From an uncultured Flavobacteriales bacterium (GTDB taxonomy: Bacteria > Bacteroidota > Bacteroidia > CAIKAF01): a stretch of 64,000 nt of DNA. The position numbers were made by a program, and so were the translations under genes. Below the pieces are notes generated by a model. It searched no databases. It was not told where the DNA came from and saw only the letters and a program-made list of their open reading frames with translations. The stretch is taken from assembly GCA_903825395.1 (NCBI GenBank), contig CAIKAF010000007.1, positions 24,987 through 88,986 on the forward strand. The letters are read 5' to 3'. Each line of letters begins with the position of its first letter. The first letter of the stretch is position 1. Positions 11,086 to 19,983 of this stretch are shown piece after piece.

Positions 11086-11154
11086 GCTCGTTGCACGATG
11101 GAATCAACCTGGTGTGGGTGAATCAAGGGCTAAAAATGCAGGGGATTTCAGTTT

Positions 11155-11883
11155 TTAGACCGGCAACAATCGCCCATCTTTTTCAAAAATGGGAACCACA
11201 GGCGCAATGTCTTCCGTTAGGCAATAGACCACATCTTCCTCCAATTCTAGATTCTTTAAGCGTGTTCGATGGGAACTTTGCCTTAGGTACTCCATTCGAT
11301 TTGCTTCAGCGATTTCAGCGATTTGCATGCACATCAGTACGGCATCGGCATCCAAATCCAGCTCAAAGCCATGCTGAAGCAAACGTCTCGATGCATCTCC
11401 GCAAAACAAACTGTCTTCCAGGTTCACCCTTCCTTTCCAGCCGGCACAAATAAACAGCACGGATTCGTTCCTCTGAACTAAAAAATCAACTACAGCCGAA
11501 ATATTCACGTAGGCTCCTGTGATTAGGCCGCTGTTCTTACGTGCTGCCTCTATGGCTTGGGTGCCATTGGTTGTTGACAATACCAGTTCTTTTCCTTTCA
11601 GGAAGCTTGATTTGGCAATCATATCTAGTGGTGAGTTCCCCAAATCAAATCCATCCACGCACTGACCTCCACGTTCTGCGGCCCAAACCCGTTGCTCATG
11701 TTTAGGAAACAATTCGAATTTTTCCAAACCGGCAATCGGTCGAACGGCATTTACACCATGGTACAAGGCTGTTGCAATAGCGCTTGTAGCACGAAACACA
11801 TCTACGACGACAACGATTGCATCTCCGTCCGCATACCTAGGGTATAAATCTGGACTCAGGCAAATGTTTACTTTCGGAGCCAA
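11155..11883 (-). CDS. comB: 2-phosphosulfolactate phosphatase family protein
   Basis: VVVVDVFRATSAIATALYHG...STTNGTQAIEAA. Confidence 0.85.
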   Translation of the reverse strand: MAPKVNICLSPDLYPRYADGDAIVVVVDVFRATSAIATALYHGVNAVRPIAGLEKFELFPKHEQRVWAAERGGQCVDGFDLGNSPLDMIAKSSFLKGKELVLSTTNGTQAIEAARKNSGLITGAYVNISAVVDFLVQRNESVLFICAGWKGRVNLEDSLFCGDASRRLLQHGFELDLDADAVLMCMQIAEIAEANRMEYLRQSSHRTRLKNLELEEDVVYCLTEDIAPVVPIFEKDGRLLPV

Positions 11884-11891
11884 GTATCGGT

Positions 11892-12971
11892 TTAAATAAA
11901 TGGTAATTTAACGACTTCAGCCTCAAGAGCTTTTCCTCTTACCTCAATCCATATCCGAGTTCCAGGACTGGAATTGTTTAGGGTTACATATCCCATGCCA
12001 ATGGCCTTTTCCAATGTTGGGCTTTGAGTTCCGCTGCGTACTTCTCCAATGGGTTCTCCTGAGCTATTTTGAATGGGGTAACCATGCCTTGGAATTCCCC
12101 GATCTAACATTGAAAAGCCAACCAATTTTTTCTGCAATCCTTCCGCTTTTTGTTCTTTTAAATGCGCTGAATTCACAAAATTGGTATCCAATTTAGTAAT
12201 CCAGCCCAATCCAGCCTCCAAAGGACTGGTACCGTCGTCAATATCGTTCCCATACAAGCAGAATCCCATTTCCATTCTAAGCGTGTCACGGGCTCCAAGT
12301 CCAGCAGGAATAAGTCCAACGTTGCTGCCCGCTTCCAAAATGGCATCCCAAAGGGTTGTGGCATCTTCATTGCTAATGTACAATTCAAATCCGCCCGCAC
12401 CGGTATAGCCTGTATTGGAAATGATGACATCTGAAATCCCCGCCAGACTTCCAATTTTAAACGTATAGTATGGAATTTGGCTCAGGTCCGTTTCGGTGAG
12501 TCCTTGCAATACCTCTATGGCTTTTGGTCCTTGAACAGCAAGCAATGAAATTGAATCAGATCGGTTTTCCATTTCGGCTCCGAAATCTTCATTTAAGGCC
12601 TTAAGTCTATCCCAATCTTTTTCAATGTTGGATGCATTAACCACCAACATATAGCGATCTTCATCCATTTGATATACCAGTAAATCATCCACAATCCCAC
12701 CTTGGTCGTTGGGCAGGCATGAATATTGAATTTTTCCCGGACTCAATTTGCTGACATCGTTGGATGTGGCAAATTGAAGAAGATCAAAAGCCTGAGGGCC
12801 AGAAATGAAAAATTCTCCCATATGGGAAACATCAAACATGCCCGCTTTTTGACGCACAGAATGGTGTTCTGCTAGGAGTCCAGAGTACTGCAAGGGCATT
12901 TCATATCCGGCGAAGGCTACCATTTTTGCACCCAAGTCCAGGTGCTTTTCCTTTAAGGCTGTGGATTTCAT
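11892..12971 (-). CDS. gcvT: Glycine cleavage system aminomethyltransferase (T protein)
   Basis: GMFDVSHMGEF, GYTGAGGFELY, GLGARDTLRMEMGFCLYG. Confidence 0.96.
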   Translation of the reverse strand: MKSTALKEKHLDLGAKMVAFAGYEMPLQYSGLLAEHHSVRQKAGMFDVSHMGEFFISGPQAFDLLQFATSNDVSKLSPGKIQYSCLPNDQGGIVDDLLVYQMDEDRYMLVVNASNIEKDWDRLKALNEDFGAEMENRSDSISLLAVQGPKAIEVLQGLTETDLSQIPYYTFKIGSLAGISDVIISNTGYTGAGGFELYISNEDATTLWDAILEAGSNVGLIPAGLGARDTLRMEMGFCLYGNDIDDGTSPLEAGLGWITKLDTNFVNSAHLKEQKAEGLQKKLVGFSMLDRGIPRHGYPIQNSSGEPIGEVRSGTQSPTLEKAIGMGYVTLNNSSPGTRIWIEVRGKALEAEVVKLPFI

Positions 12972-13069
12972 GTTCTTTTTTTAACGAGGTAAAGATACGC
13001 ACATTCCCCACTTTTCATCGGGAAGCGGGCACTTATGAAACATAGATATTGAGTCAGGAATCATGGATG

Positions 13070-13402
13070 TTAGGCCATCCCTTGTGGGCCTCCAAATGGA
13101 AACGGAAAGTTTGGACCTTCATTTCCTTCGGCGTTCGGATTCTTGATTTCACCAAAGGATTGTTCATACCGGGCAATATTATCCCTGAGTGCAATTAGCA
13201 ATCGTTTGCTGTGCTCCGGGGTCATAATTATTCTGGAACGAACTTTCCCTTTGGGCATACCCGGCATTACATTCACGAAGTCAAGTACAAACTCGCTGGG
13301 AGAATGCGCAATGATAGCCAAATTGGCATAAATTCCTCCTGCCACATCTTCTGGCAGCTCAATGTTCAATTGATTTTCTGAATCTGTTGGTTGATTTTGC
13401 AT
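13070..13402 (-). CDS. DUF3467 domain protein
   Basis: GGIYANLAIIAHSPSEFVLDFVNVMPG...RIIMTPEHSKRLL. Confidence 0.85.
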   Translation of the reverse strand: MQNQPTDSENQLNIELPEDVAGGIYANLAIIAHSPSEFVLDFVNVMPGMPKGKVRSRIIMTPEHSKRLLIALRDNIARYEQSFGEIKNPNAEGNEGPNFPFPFGGPQGMA

Positions 13403-13468
13403 AAATCAAAGGTAGGTAGTGGGAATCAATTTAATTGGCAGGGCCGAAAGATATTTCGCTCTTTCGGA

Positions 13469-13951
13469 TTAAATTGACTCTGAATACGATTCGAGCACTT
13501 CCCAGGTATGGTCACCCAGCAATTGAATTTTGGCCAAACACTCCGGCTTACTCAGGCTGCGACCCCATTCTTCGGGAGAAATCATAGATACCAAATGGCT
13601 GCCATTGTCACGTTGGTAAAAAAAATAAACTTGACCAATTACCGGCTCAAACGATAAACCGGCCTGGTAGATTTTGTAGGAAACATCGACTCTGGCTTGA
13701 AGCATTTTTGCTTGTTTGGCCAGTAGGTCCATTTGTTCGTACAGTTGTTTCATCTGCCGTTGGGTTTGCTGCTCCATGGCCGTAATGGACCGACCTTGCA
13801 GCTTACCTTTATCTTCCGGACGAATTACGGCACCGCCAACGGTATGGGCATAGGGTAAGAAGGCCGGATTTTCTGCAACAGCATCCGGATCTATAGGATT
13901 TACAAACTCAACTTTTTTTTCGGCAGATGACTCCATATGTGTAAACAACAA
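13469..13951 (-). CDS. DUF2452 domain protein
   Basis: NPIDPDAVAENPAFLPYAHTVGG...YKIYQAGLSFEPVIGQVYFFY. Confidence 0.8.
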   Translation of the reverse strand: MLFTHMESSAEKKVEFVNPIDPDAVAENPAFLPYAHTVGGAVIRPEDKGKLQGRSITAMEQQTQRQMKQLYEQMDLLAKQAKMLQARVDVSYKIYQAGLSFEPVIGQVYFFYQRDNGSHLVSMISPEEWGRSLSKPECLAKIQLLGDHTWEVLESYSESI

Positions 13952-14015
13952 GCCAAAGCCAAGATGGTTCTACTAACCCAATTTGAGCAATCAAATTGGG
14001 CTTTGGAATTTGAAA

Positions 14016-17015
14016 TTATTGCCGCTTGAAAATAGAGATGAAGCCTTGTTTGGTGATATCTCTTTTCTCACTCCGCAAAATGAAATGGTAAACCCCAGTA
14101 GTCAACTCTGTTCCATCTTGGTGTAAACCTCTAAAGCAAGCGATGCAATCTTCATCAGGAATTCCACCTTCTTGAACCGTAGTGTTTTGGGTTTTGAAGA
14201 CAAGAGTCCCCCAGCGGTTGTACACAAACAGTTCGTAATCGACACAAATATTGAATTCAACGGACAAATCTTCAATTTGGACTTGGTCGTTTCCTTGAAT
14301 TTCGGGGTTAAGAACCAAAACTGTAGGGAAGTCGAAGTCATCGGGGGCACCTTTGATTTCAATTACTTTGGTTGTATCGTGCCGGCATCCGAATGCATCC
14401 GTAATGCTTAGAACTACAGGGATATTCCCTTCGGTGCTGTCGGCATAAAAGTGTTCAAAATTAGGTACAAAATAATCCGCACCGGGAGTTTGATCAATGT
14501 TCCATTGGTAATTGTAGGGTTGTTCTCCTTTGGTGGTTTGATCTGTAAATTGATTGATCCAGTAGCAATAGGGTTCAGAATCAAAATCAGCTACAGGAAG
14601 TTCAAGCACATTGAAGGTCCCGGTTGTGGTATCTAAACAGCCTTTTTCTGTCGCGATGTAAAGTACCACACTGTACGAACCGACTTCTGGAAATACATGA
14701 TTGAAATTCTCGTTGGTATCGTTGTACAGAATATTTGAGGGAGAACTAATGTACCAATCGTAATTGGTTATCGTAGAAGGGGCATTGACTGTTGACAGGT
14801 TGTCGGTAAACAGAGTTTCTTTGAAGCAGAAATCAGAGGTATTGGCCCAAGCATAGTTGGCATTGGGCTTGGGGTGAACCGTGATTAAGTTTGGAATGGT
14901 TACAGTGGTATCGCAACCTCGGTTAGTAATGGCGGTTAAGGTCACCGAGAATGTTCCATCTCCCATGTAGGTGTAAGTTGGTAAGACACCCGTTGTTGTT
15001 CCACCATCTCCCATAGTCCAATTCCAAACGGATACTGTATCGGGTCCGGGTACATACGTGCTATTAAGCATATCAACTGTGAGAGGCTGACAACCCTGCA
15101 GAGGATCTGCAGAAAAATCAATAACGGGGCGAGGATTAACACGCACCGGAAGAGTCACCGTATCAACGCAACCGTTGTTGGTTATTACCGCTAGGGTTGC
15201 TGTGTAGTCTCCCCAACCCGGGAAAATTTGCGAAGGATTGGTTTGGGTGCTGCTTCCAACTCCGGTATTGAAAACCCAAGCGTTGCCTGTAACAGAATCA
15301 GGGTTTAATACCATACTTAGGTTGATAAAATTGGTTGCATCGCCAGAACATGCTGAATCAACAGCAAAATTTGCAACCGGATTTGGATATACGGTTACCG
15401 GATACATTACTGTGTCTGGACAGTTGTTTGCTGTCAGGATAATTAATTGGGCATTGTACGTGCCAGGATTCACATACATGTGGTCAAAAATCAGGGTGTC
15501 ATTCAGCAAAGTACCATCTCCCAAATTCCACAGTCTGGATGTAATGGTATCACCGTCCGCAAAAGAGGTGTCGGCGAAGGGTGTAACTAATCCTTCACAA
15601 AACTCCGAATAGGTGAAATCCGCTACGGGAGTCCCTACAGTCAAATAGGGTTGAGTAATGGTATCTGTACACCCCAATGAATCGGTTACTACCAATTGAA
15701 TGTCGTAGTAGCCAGGTTGGGGAAATGTGAATTGAGGGTTTGTATCGACGGATGCTCCAACTTGAAACCCTGTCGTATCTAAAAAATTCCATGCGTGAGA
15801 AATAATAGTATTCCCTGCCCAGTTTCCATTTGAGCCCAAACTATCGATGGTAGCTAGACTTGTAAACGTTTGAGTTAGCCCACAAGGCCCGGGAAGAGAC
15901 AGATTGGATTCAGGACGAGGAAAAACAGTTACAGGCAAGGTGATGGTGTCGCGGCAGCCAGCGCTAGAAATTGCAATTTGAGTCACATTATACGTGCCGG
16001 GGCCGGGGAATAAGTGTGTTGGATTTTGTGCACTATCTTGAAATGCAGGACTTCCATCTCCATAATCCCAAGCCCATTTGGTGATTTGTCCATTCAAAGC
16101 ATACGAAGTGTCGCTCATCAGCGATTTGTCTTCGCACAAAAATACATTGTCAAAACCTGCAAAAGCAGTAATGGGGTTTACCACAGCTGTCAAGGTGGCG
16201 GTGCAACCTGAGGCAGAAGTAATTACACAGTTAAGACTTTGCCCTTGTTGAGGGTTTGTAACTACAACAGTGGGGCCCGTAACGCCATTGCTCCATTGAT
16301 AGGATGAAAATCCTGGGGGAGCCACCAATACAGCATTGGTATCACCTTGACAATAGCGGATGTCGATTTGCAACGGCGCACAATCGGCAACCAGATATCC
16401 ATATCCATAATGCCCTCCCAACGAGCAATCCCCTGTTTTTGCTTGGATGGTTACGGTTTGACCAACATAATTTGCTAAGCTAACACCAACTCGAGCCCAG
16501 TTTCTCCAAACCCCTCCTGAAAAGGATTGAAAGCCTGGAATCCCGTTGCCGGCTGCCACCTGGTAATAGGTGCAAGGAATAACTTGGCCAAAAGGATCTA
16601 TAACTTGTAGTTCAAACCTTGGCTGTTGAGTAGCAGAGTGCCCGGGATCTTCCATGACAACCGCAAATTCATAAATGAAAAGTGAGTTTTGGATCGTTAC
16701 ATTAAGGGAGTATTCCAATGCTTCTGCCTGAGCTCCCGTGCTGGAGTTACCTAGACGGGCAGATCGGGTAAAGCCAGTCGGCACAGTCTGTAGAGCAGGA
16801 ACGATTGGGTCTGTACCTGGATTCATAATGGTATGACGACCAGGAACAATTCCAACGTTTGGCAAATTGATGGGGCAGCATGTTCCAGTATATCCACCCC
16901 AGTTTGTGAAATCACCCATGGCAAAATTTGCGTTCGGGCAATCTTGGTTTAATTGAGCCTTAGATTCAATAAAAAATAGGAGTGAAACGGTAGCAAAGAG
17001 AATCCGTTTAATCAT
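14016..17015 (-). CDS. Large PKD-repeat surface protein with gliding/T9SS type B C-terminal domain
   Basis: Start chosen at MIKRILFATVSLLFF (signal peptide); several PKD repeats (WDYGDGS, WNLGDGT, WTMGDGG); C-term ELFVYNRWGTLVF...GVYHFIL. Confidence 0.9.
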   Translation of the reverse strand: MIKRILFATVSLLFFIESKAQLNQDCPNANFAMGDFTNWGGYTGTCCPINLPNVGIVPGRHTIMNPGTDPIVPALQTVPTGFTRSARLGNSSTGAQAEALEYSLNVTIQNSLFIYEFAVVMEDPGHSATQQPRFELQVIDPFGQVIPCTYYQVAAGNGIPGFQSFSGGVWRNWARVGVSLANYVGQTVTIQAKTGDCSLGGHYGYGYLVADCAPLQIDIRYCQGDTNAVLVAPPGFSSYQWSNGVTGPTVVVTNPQQGQSLNCVITSASGCTATLTAVVNPITAFAGFDNVFLCEDKSLMSDTSYALNGQITKWAWDYGDGSPAFQDSAQNPTHLFPGPGTYNVTQIAISSAGCRDTITLPVTVFPRPESNLSLPGPCGLTQTFTSLATIDSLGSNGNWAGNTIISHAWNFLDTTGFQVGASVDTNPQFTFPQPGYYDIQLVVTDSLGCTDTITQPYLTVGTPVADFTYSEFCEGLVTPFADTSFADGDTITSRLWNLGDGTLLNDTLIFDHMYVNPGTYNAQLIILTANNCPDTVMYPVTVYPNPVANFAVDSACSGDATNFINLSMVLNPDSVTGNAWVFNTGVGSSTQTNPSQIFPGWGDYTATLAVITNNGCVDTVTLPVRVNPRPVIDFSADPLQGCQPLTVDMLNSTYVPGPDTVSVWNWTMGDGGTTTGVLPTYTYMGDGTFSVTLTAITNRGCDTTVTIPNLITVHPKPNANYAWANTSDFCFKETLFTDNLSTVNAPSTITNYDWYISSPSNILYNDTNENFNHVFPEVGSYSVVLYIATEKGCLDTTTGTFNVLELPVADFDSEPYCYWINQFTDQTTKGEQPYNYQWNIDQTPGADYFVPNFEHFYADSTEGNIPVVLSITDAFGCRHDTTKVIEIKGAPDDFDFPTVLVLNPEIQGNDQVQIEDLSVEFNICVDYELFVYNRWGTLVFKTQNTTVQEGGIPDEDCIACFRGLHQDGTELTTGVYHFILRSEKRDITKQGFISIFKRQ

Positions 17016-17304
17016 AGTTTGGTGGTTAAAAGTCAAAAACATGTGGATATTAAACCACATTCTGCAACTAAATTTTGGGTTAAATTTACGTTCTTTGGGT
17101 TTAATCTGCAAACGTATTGATGCCTTTAACATTGGCCTACTTTGATTTTAATAAACTAATGCTTGAAATAGGATGATATCGTCAAGGTTTTCGGGTATTA
17201 GGAATGCTCAATTTGAAATTGAGAATCAAACTCGGTGCACCTGATTAGTACCTTTTCCAATTTTTTAGGTACCTTCGATAGCCCAAAATACTAATTTAAC
17301 ACAA

Positions 17305-17379
17305 GGGCTGTTAGCTCAGTTGGTTTAGAGCGCTACCTTGACAGGGTAGAGGTCACTGGTTCGAATCCAGTACAGCTCA
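17305..17379 (+). tRNA. tRNA-Val (GAC anticodon)
   Basis: Acceptor GGGCTGT/ACAGCTC, anticodon arm CTACC-TTGACAG-GGTAG, T arm ACTGG-TTCGAAT-CCAGT; no encoded CCA. Confidence 0.95.
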
Positions 17380-17396
17380 CTGGTCCTTTTTAAATT

Positions 17397-17930
17397 ATGT
17401 GCCGGATTGCTTTTCTTATTTTCTGTTTTCCATTTTGCTTTGCTGGCATGGTGAAGAGTCAGTCTGCGCTGACACCAATGGAACAAATTGATTCTATTTC
17501 CAACGAGCTTGCTTCCGGGTCTTGGAATCTTTCAGGGGTCTTAATGAGTAAAGGGTTGGTGTATCGCTTAAGGAATCTGCCGTTTAATGAAAATGGGAAT
17601 GGTTTTTCGACCGAGTCGGTTCCGGCTTTAGATTCCCTAGCCGATTTTTTACGGTTGAATCCGAGTATTGAACTTTCTGTTTCTGTTCACTTTGCAAGCT
17701 CAGACCCCTCGGACTTGATAAAACAAGATCGTGTACGTGCCAATGCAATTTTGAAATATATTTCCCTACGCCGAATCAATTCCAAACGACTTAAGATCGC
17801 TGCAGGCGGAACAAAGAAGCCGTTGTATCCGGATGGCTTAATCGATTTGGTGCAGTCGCCCGATCTTAAGGCATTGTACATGAGTTTAAATTCCAGAGTT
17901 GATTTTGAAATTACAGCAAACTTGAATTAG
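17397..17930 (+). CDS. Exported OmpA-like domain protein
   Basis: Signal peptide; LDSLADFLRLNPSIELSVSVHFASSDPSDLIKQDRVRANAILKYI resembles OmpA/MotB fold. Confidence 0.6.
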   Translation: MCRIAFLIFCFPFCFAGMVKSQSALTPMEQIDSISNELASGSWNLSGVLMSKGLVYRLRNLPFNENGNGFSTESVPALDSLADFLRLNPSIELSVSVHFASSDPSDLIKQDRVRANAILKYISLRRINSKRLKIAAGGTKKPLYPDGLIDLVQSPDLKALYMSLNSRVDFEITANLN

Positions 17931-17966
17931 ACATCGCTTTTGTTTGGAATTAAAAATTTAAAACGA

Positions 17967-17974
17967 TACCTTTG
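17967..17974 (+). promoter_or_regulatory. Promoter -7 TACCTTTG (TTTG at 17943) upstream of rplU
   Basis: TAnnTTTG motif with suitably spaced TTTG, 23 nt before the ATG. Confidence 0.55.
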
Positions 17975-17997
17975 CATCCCCTTATATCTCTAAGCGT

Positions 17998-18309
17998 ATG
18001 TATGCGATTGTGAAAATAGCTGGTCAACAGTTTAAAGTTGAAGAGAATCAAGAAATCTTCGTTCATCGACTAGCGGCCGAAGAAGGTTCAACAGTTGAAG
18101 TGAACGATGTTTTATTGATTGATAAAAACGGCTCTGTTCAAGTTGGTGCTCCTACCATTGAAGGTGCTGCTGTCAGCCTACAAGTTCTTTCTCATGTTAA
18201 AGGAGATAAGGTGCTTGTGTTTAAAAAGAAGCGTCGCAAAGGGTATCAAAAAATGAATGGCCACCGGCAGGCCTTTACCAAAGTTAAAGTGGCCGGAATT
18301 CGTATCTAA
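17998..18309 (+). CDS. rplU: 50S ribosomal protein L21
   Basis: [25 protein letters not shown]. Confidence 0.97.
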   Translation: MYAIVKIAGQQFKVEENQEIFVHRLAAEEGSTVEVNDVLLIDKNGSVQVGAPTIEGAAVSLQVLSHVKGDKVLVFKKKRRKGYQKMNGHRQAFTKVKVAGIRI

Positions 18310-18325
18310 TCCAAATCTATTCATC

Positions 18326-18583
18326 ATGGCACATAAAAAAGGTGTAGGTAGTTCAAAAAACGGACGTGAATCAGAAAGCAAGCGATTGGGCGTTAAAATT
18401 TTTGGCGGTCAGTCTGCCGTAGCAGGAAACATTTTAGTTCGCCAGCGCGGAACACGTCATCATGCAGGTTTAAATGTCGGTCTTGGAAAAGACCACACCC
18501 TTTTCGCCTTGGTGGACGGAACGGTTTCTTTCCGTAAACGCCGTGATAACAAATCGTATGTTTCTGTTATTCCCAACGAATAA
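18326..18583 (+). CDS. rpmA: 50S ribosomal protein L27
   Basis: [29 protein letters not shown]; start corrected from 18257. Confidence 0.97.
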   Translation: MAHKKGVGSSKNGRESESKRLGVKIFGGQSAVAGNILVRQRGTRHHAGLNVGLGKDHTLFALVDGTVSFRKRRDNKSYVSVIPNE

Positions 18584-18607
18584 GTCGGAAGGTATATCGT
18601 TTTTATT

Positions 18608-18636
18608 AACAGCTTCCCTTAGGAAGCTGTTTTTGT
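18608..18636 (+). terminator. Rho-independent terminator after rpmA
   Basis: AACAGCTTCC-CTTA-GGAAGCTGTT followed by a T-rich tract. Confidence 0.85.
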
Positions 18637-18685
18637 TTCAGCTTAGATTGAGTTGGCTTCACTATTTTTATAAAAAAATTGCTTT

Positions 18686-19957
18686 ATGCTACGTTTAGCA
18701 GATTTACGGGAAAACCCCGAAGCTTGGATTCTTCGATTGAAAAAGCGTGGACTGGATGCTGAAGGCCTAGTTAACCATGTTTTGCAATTGGACCGGCAAC
18801 ATCGTGAGGTTCTTCAAAAAAAAGAACTTCAACAAGCAGAGTTGAATTCCCTGTCAAAACAAATTGGGGAGTTTATTCGCGAAGGGAATCAAGACCAAGC
18901 TGAAGCTGCAAAACAAAAAACAGCAAGTCTTAAAGGGGAAATCCCCGCCCTTGCTAAGCAAGCCGAAAGTTTGGAGGCTGAAATACGCTCTTGCTTATTG
19001 GGTATTCCGAATGCCCCTCATGCCTCTGTTCCCGCTGGACTGGATGCCAGTTCGAATGAAGTTGTTCGAGTGCATGAGGCAGCTCGGTCCATTTGGGAAA
19101 AGGCTGAACCCCATTGGGATTTGGTGGCAAAAAAGAAATGGATTGATTTTGAAGCCGGAGTGAAAGTGACCGGCGCTGGCTTTCCAGTGTATTGGGCGGG
19201 AGCTGCTCGCCTGCAAAGAGCTTTAATCCAATACTTTCTTGATTTTAATACAAAAAGGGGCTACACTGAGGTGCAAGTGCCATTCATGGTGAATGAAGAT
19301 TCTGGATTTGGAACGGGGCAGTTGCCAGATAAGGAAGGGCAAATGTACCATGTGCCTGAAGATGGTTTTTATTTGATTCCAACGGCTGAAGTACCTGTCA
19401 CTAATTTATTTAGAGATACCATCCTTGATGAATCTGCGCTGCCCGTAAAATGCACCGCTTATTCTCCATGTTTTCGACGTGAAGCAGGTTCGTATGGTAA
19501 GGATGTTCGCGGTTTGAATCGCTTGCACCAGTTTGACAAAGTAGAAATAGTCCAAATTTGTCATCCGAAAGACTCATATGATGCATTGGAGGGCATGGTT
19601 TTGCATGTAGAAGACTTGATAAAATCGCTGGAATTGCCATATCGATTACTAAAGTTGTGTGGTGGAGATATGGGTTTCGCTTCTGCATTAACCTATGATT
19701 TTGAAGTGTACTCAGGGGCTCAGCAACGTTGGTTGGAGGTGAGTAGTGTTTCAAACTTTGAAACATTTCAAGCCAATCGACTGATGTTGCGCTTCCGGGG
19801 ATCGGAGGGCAAACCTCAGTTGGCACATACCCTAAACGGGAGCTCTCTTGCCCTGCCTAGGATTTTGGCTGCTATTTTAGAGCACCACCAAGTGGAAGAG
19901 GGCGTGCGGGTTCCAGCAGTTCTTCGCCCGTATACGGGTTTTGATGTCTTAAAATAA
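18686..19957 (+). CDS. serS: Seryl-tRNA synthetase
   Basis: Class II synthetase motifs, LIPTAEVPVTNLFRD, FRREAGSYGKDVRGLNRLHQFDKVE. Confidence 0.97.
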   Translation: MLRLADLRENPEAWILRLKKRGLDAEGLVNHVLQLDRQHREVLQKKELQQAELNSLSKQIGEFIREGNQDQAEAAKQKTASLKGEIPALAKQAESLEAEIRSCLLGIPNAPHASVPAGLDASSNEVVRVHEAARSIWEKAEPHWDLVAKKKWIDFEAGVKVTGAGFPVYWAGAARLQRALIQYFLDFNTKRGYTEVQVPFMVNEDSGFGTGQLPDKEGQMYHVPEDGFYLIPTAEVPVTNLFRDTILDESALPVKCTAYSPCFRREAGSYGKDVRGLNRLHQFDKVEIVQICHPKDSYDALEGMVLHVEDLIKSLELPYRLLKLCGGDMGFASALTYDFEVYSGAQQRWLEVSSVSNFETFQANRLMLRFRGSEGKPQLAHTLNGSSLALPRILAAILEHHQVEEGVRVPAVLRPYTGFDVLK

Positions 19958-19983
19958 TCGAATCCGGTCCGCGTTTCCAATGT

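Noticed and set aside
11091-11453. Plus-strand 120-aa ORF
   Set aside because: Antisense to the well-supported comB gene and partly inside repeat B
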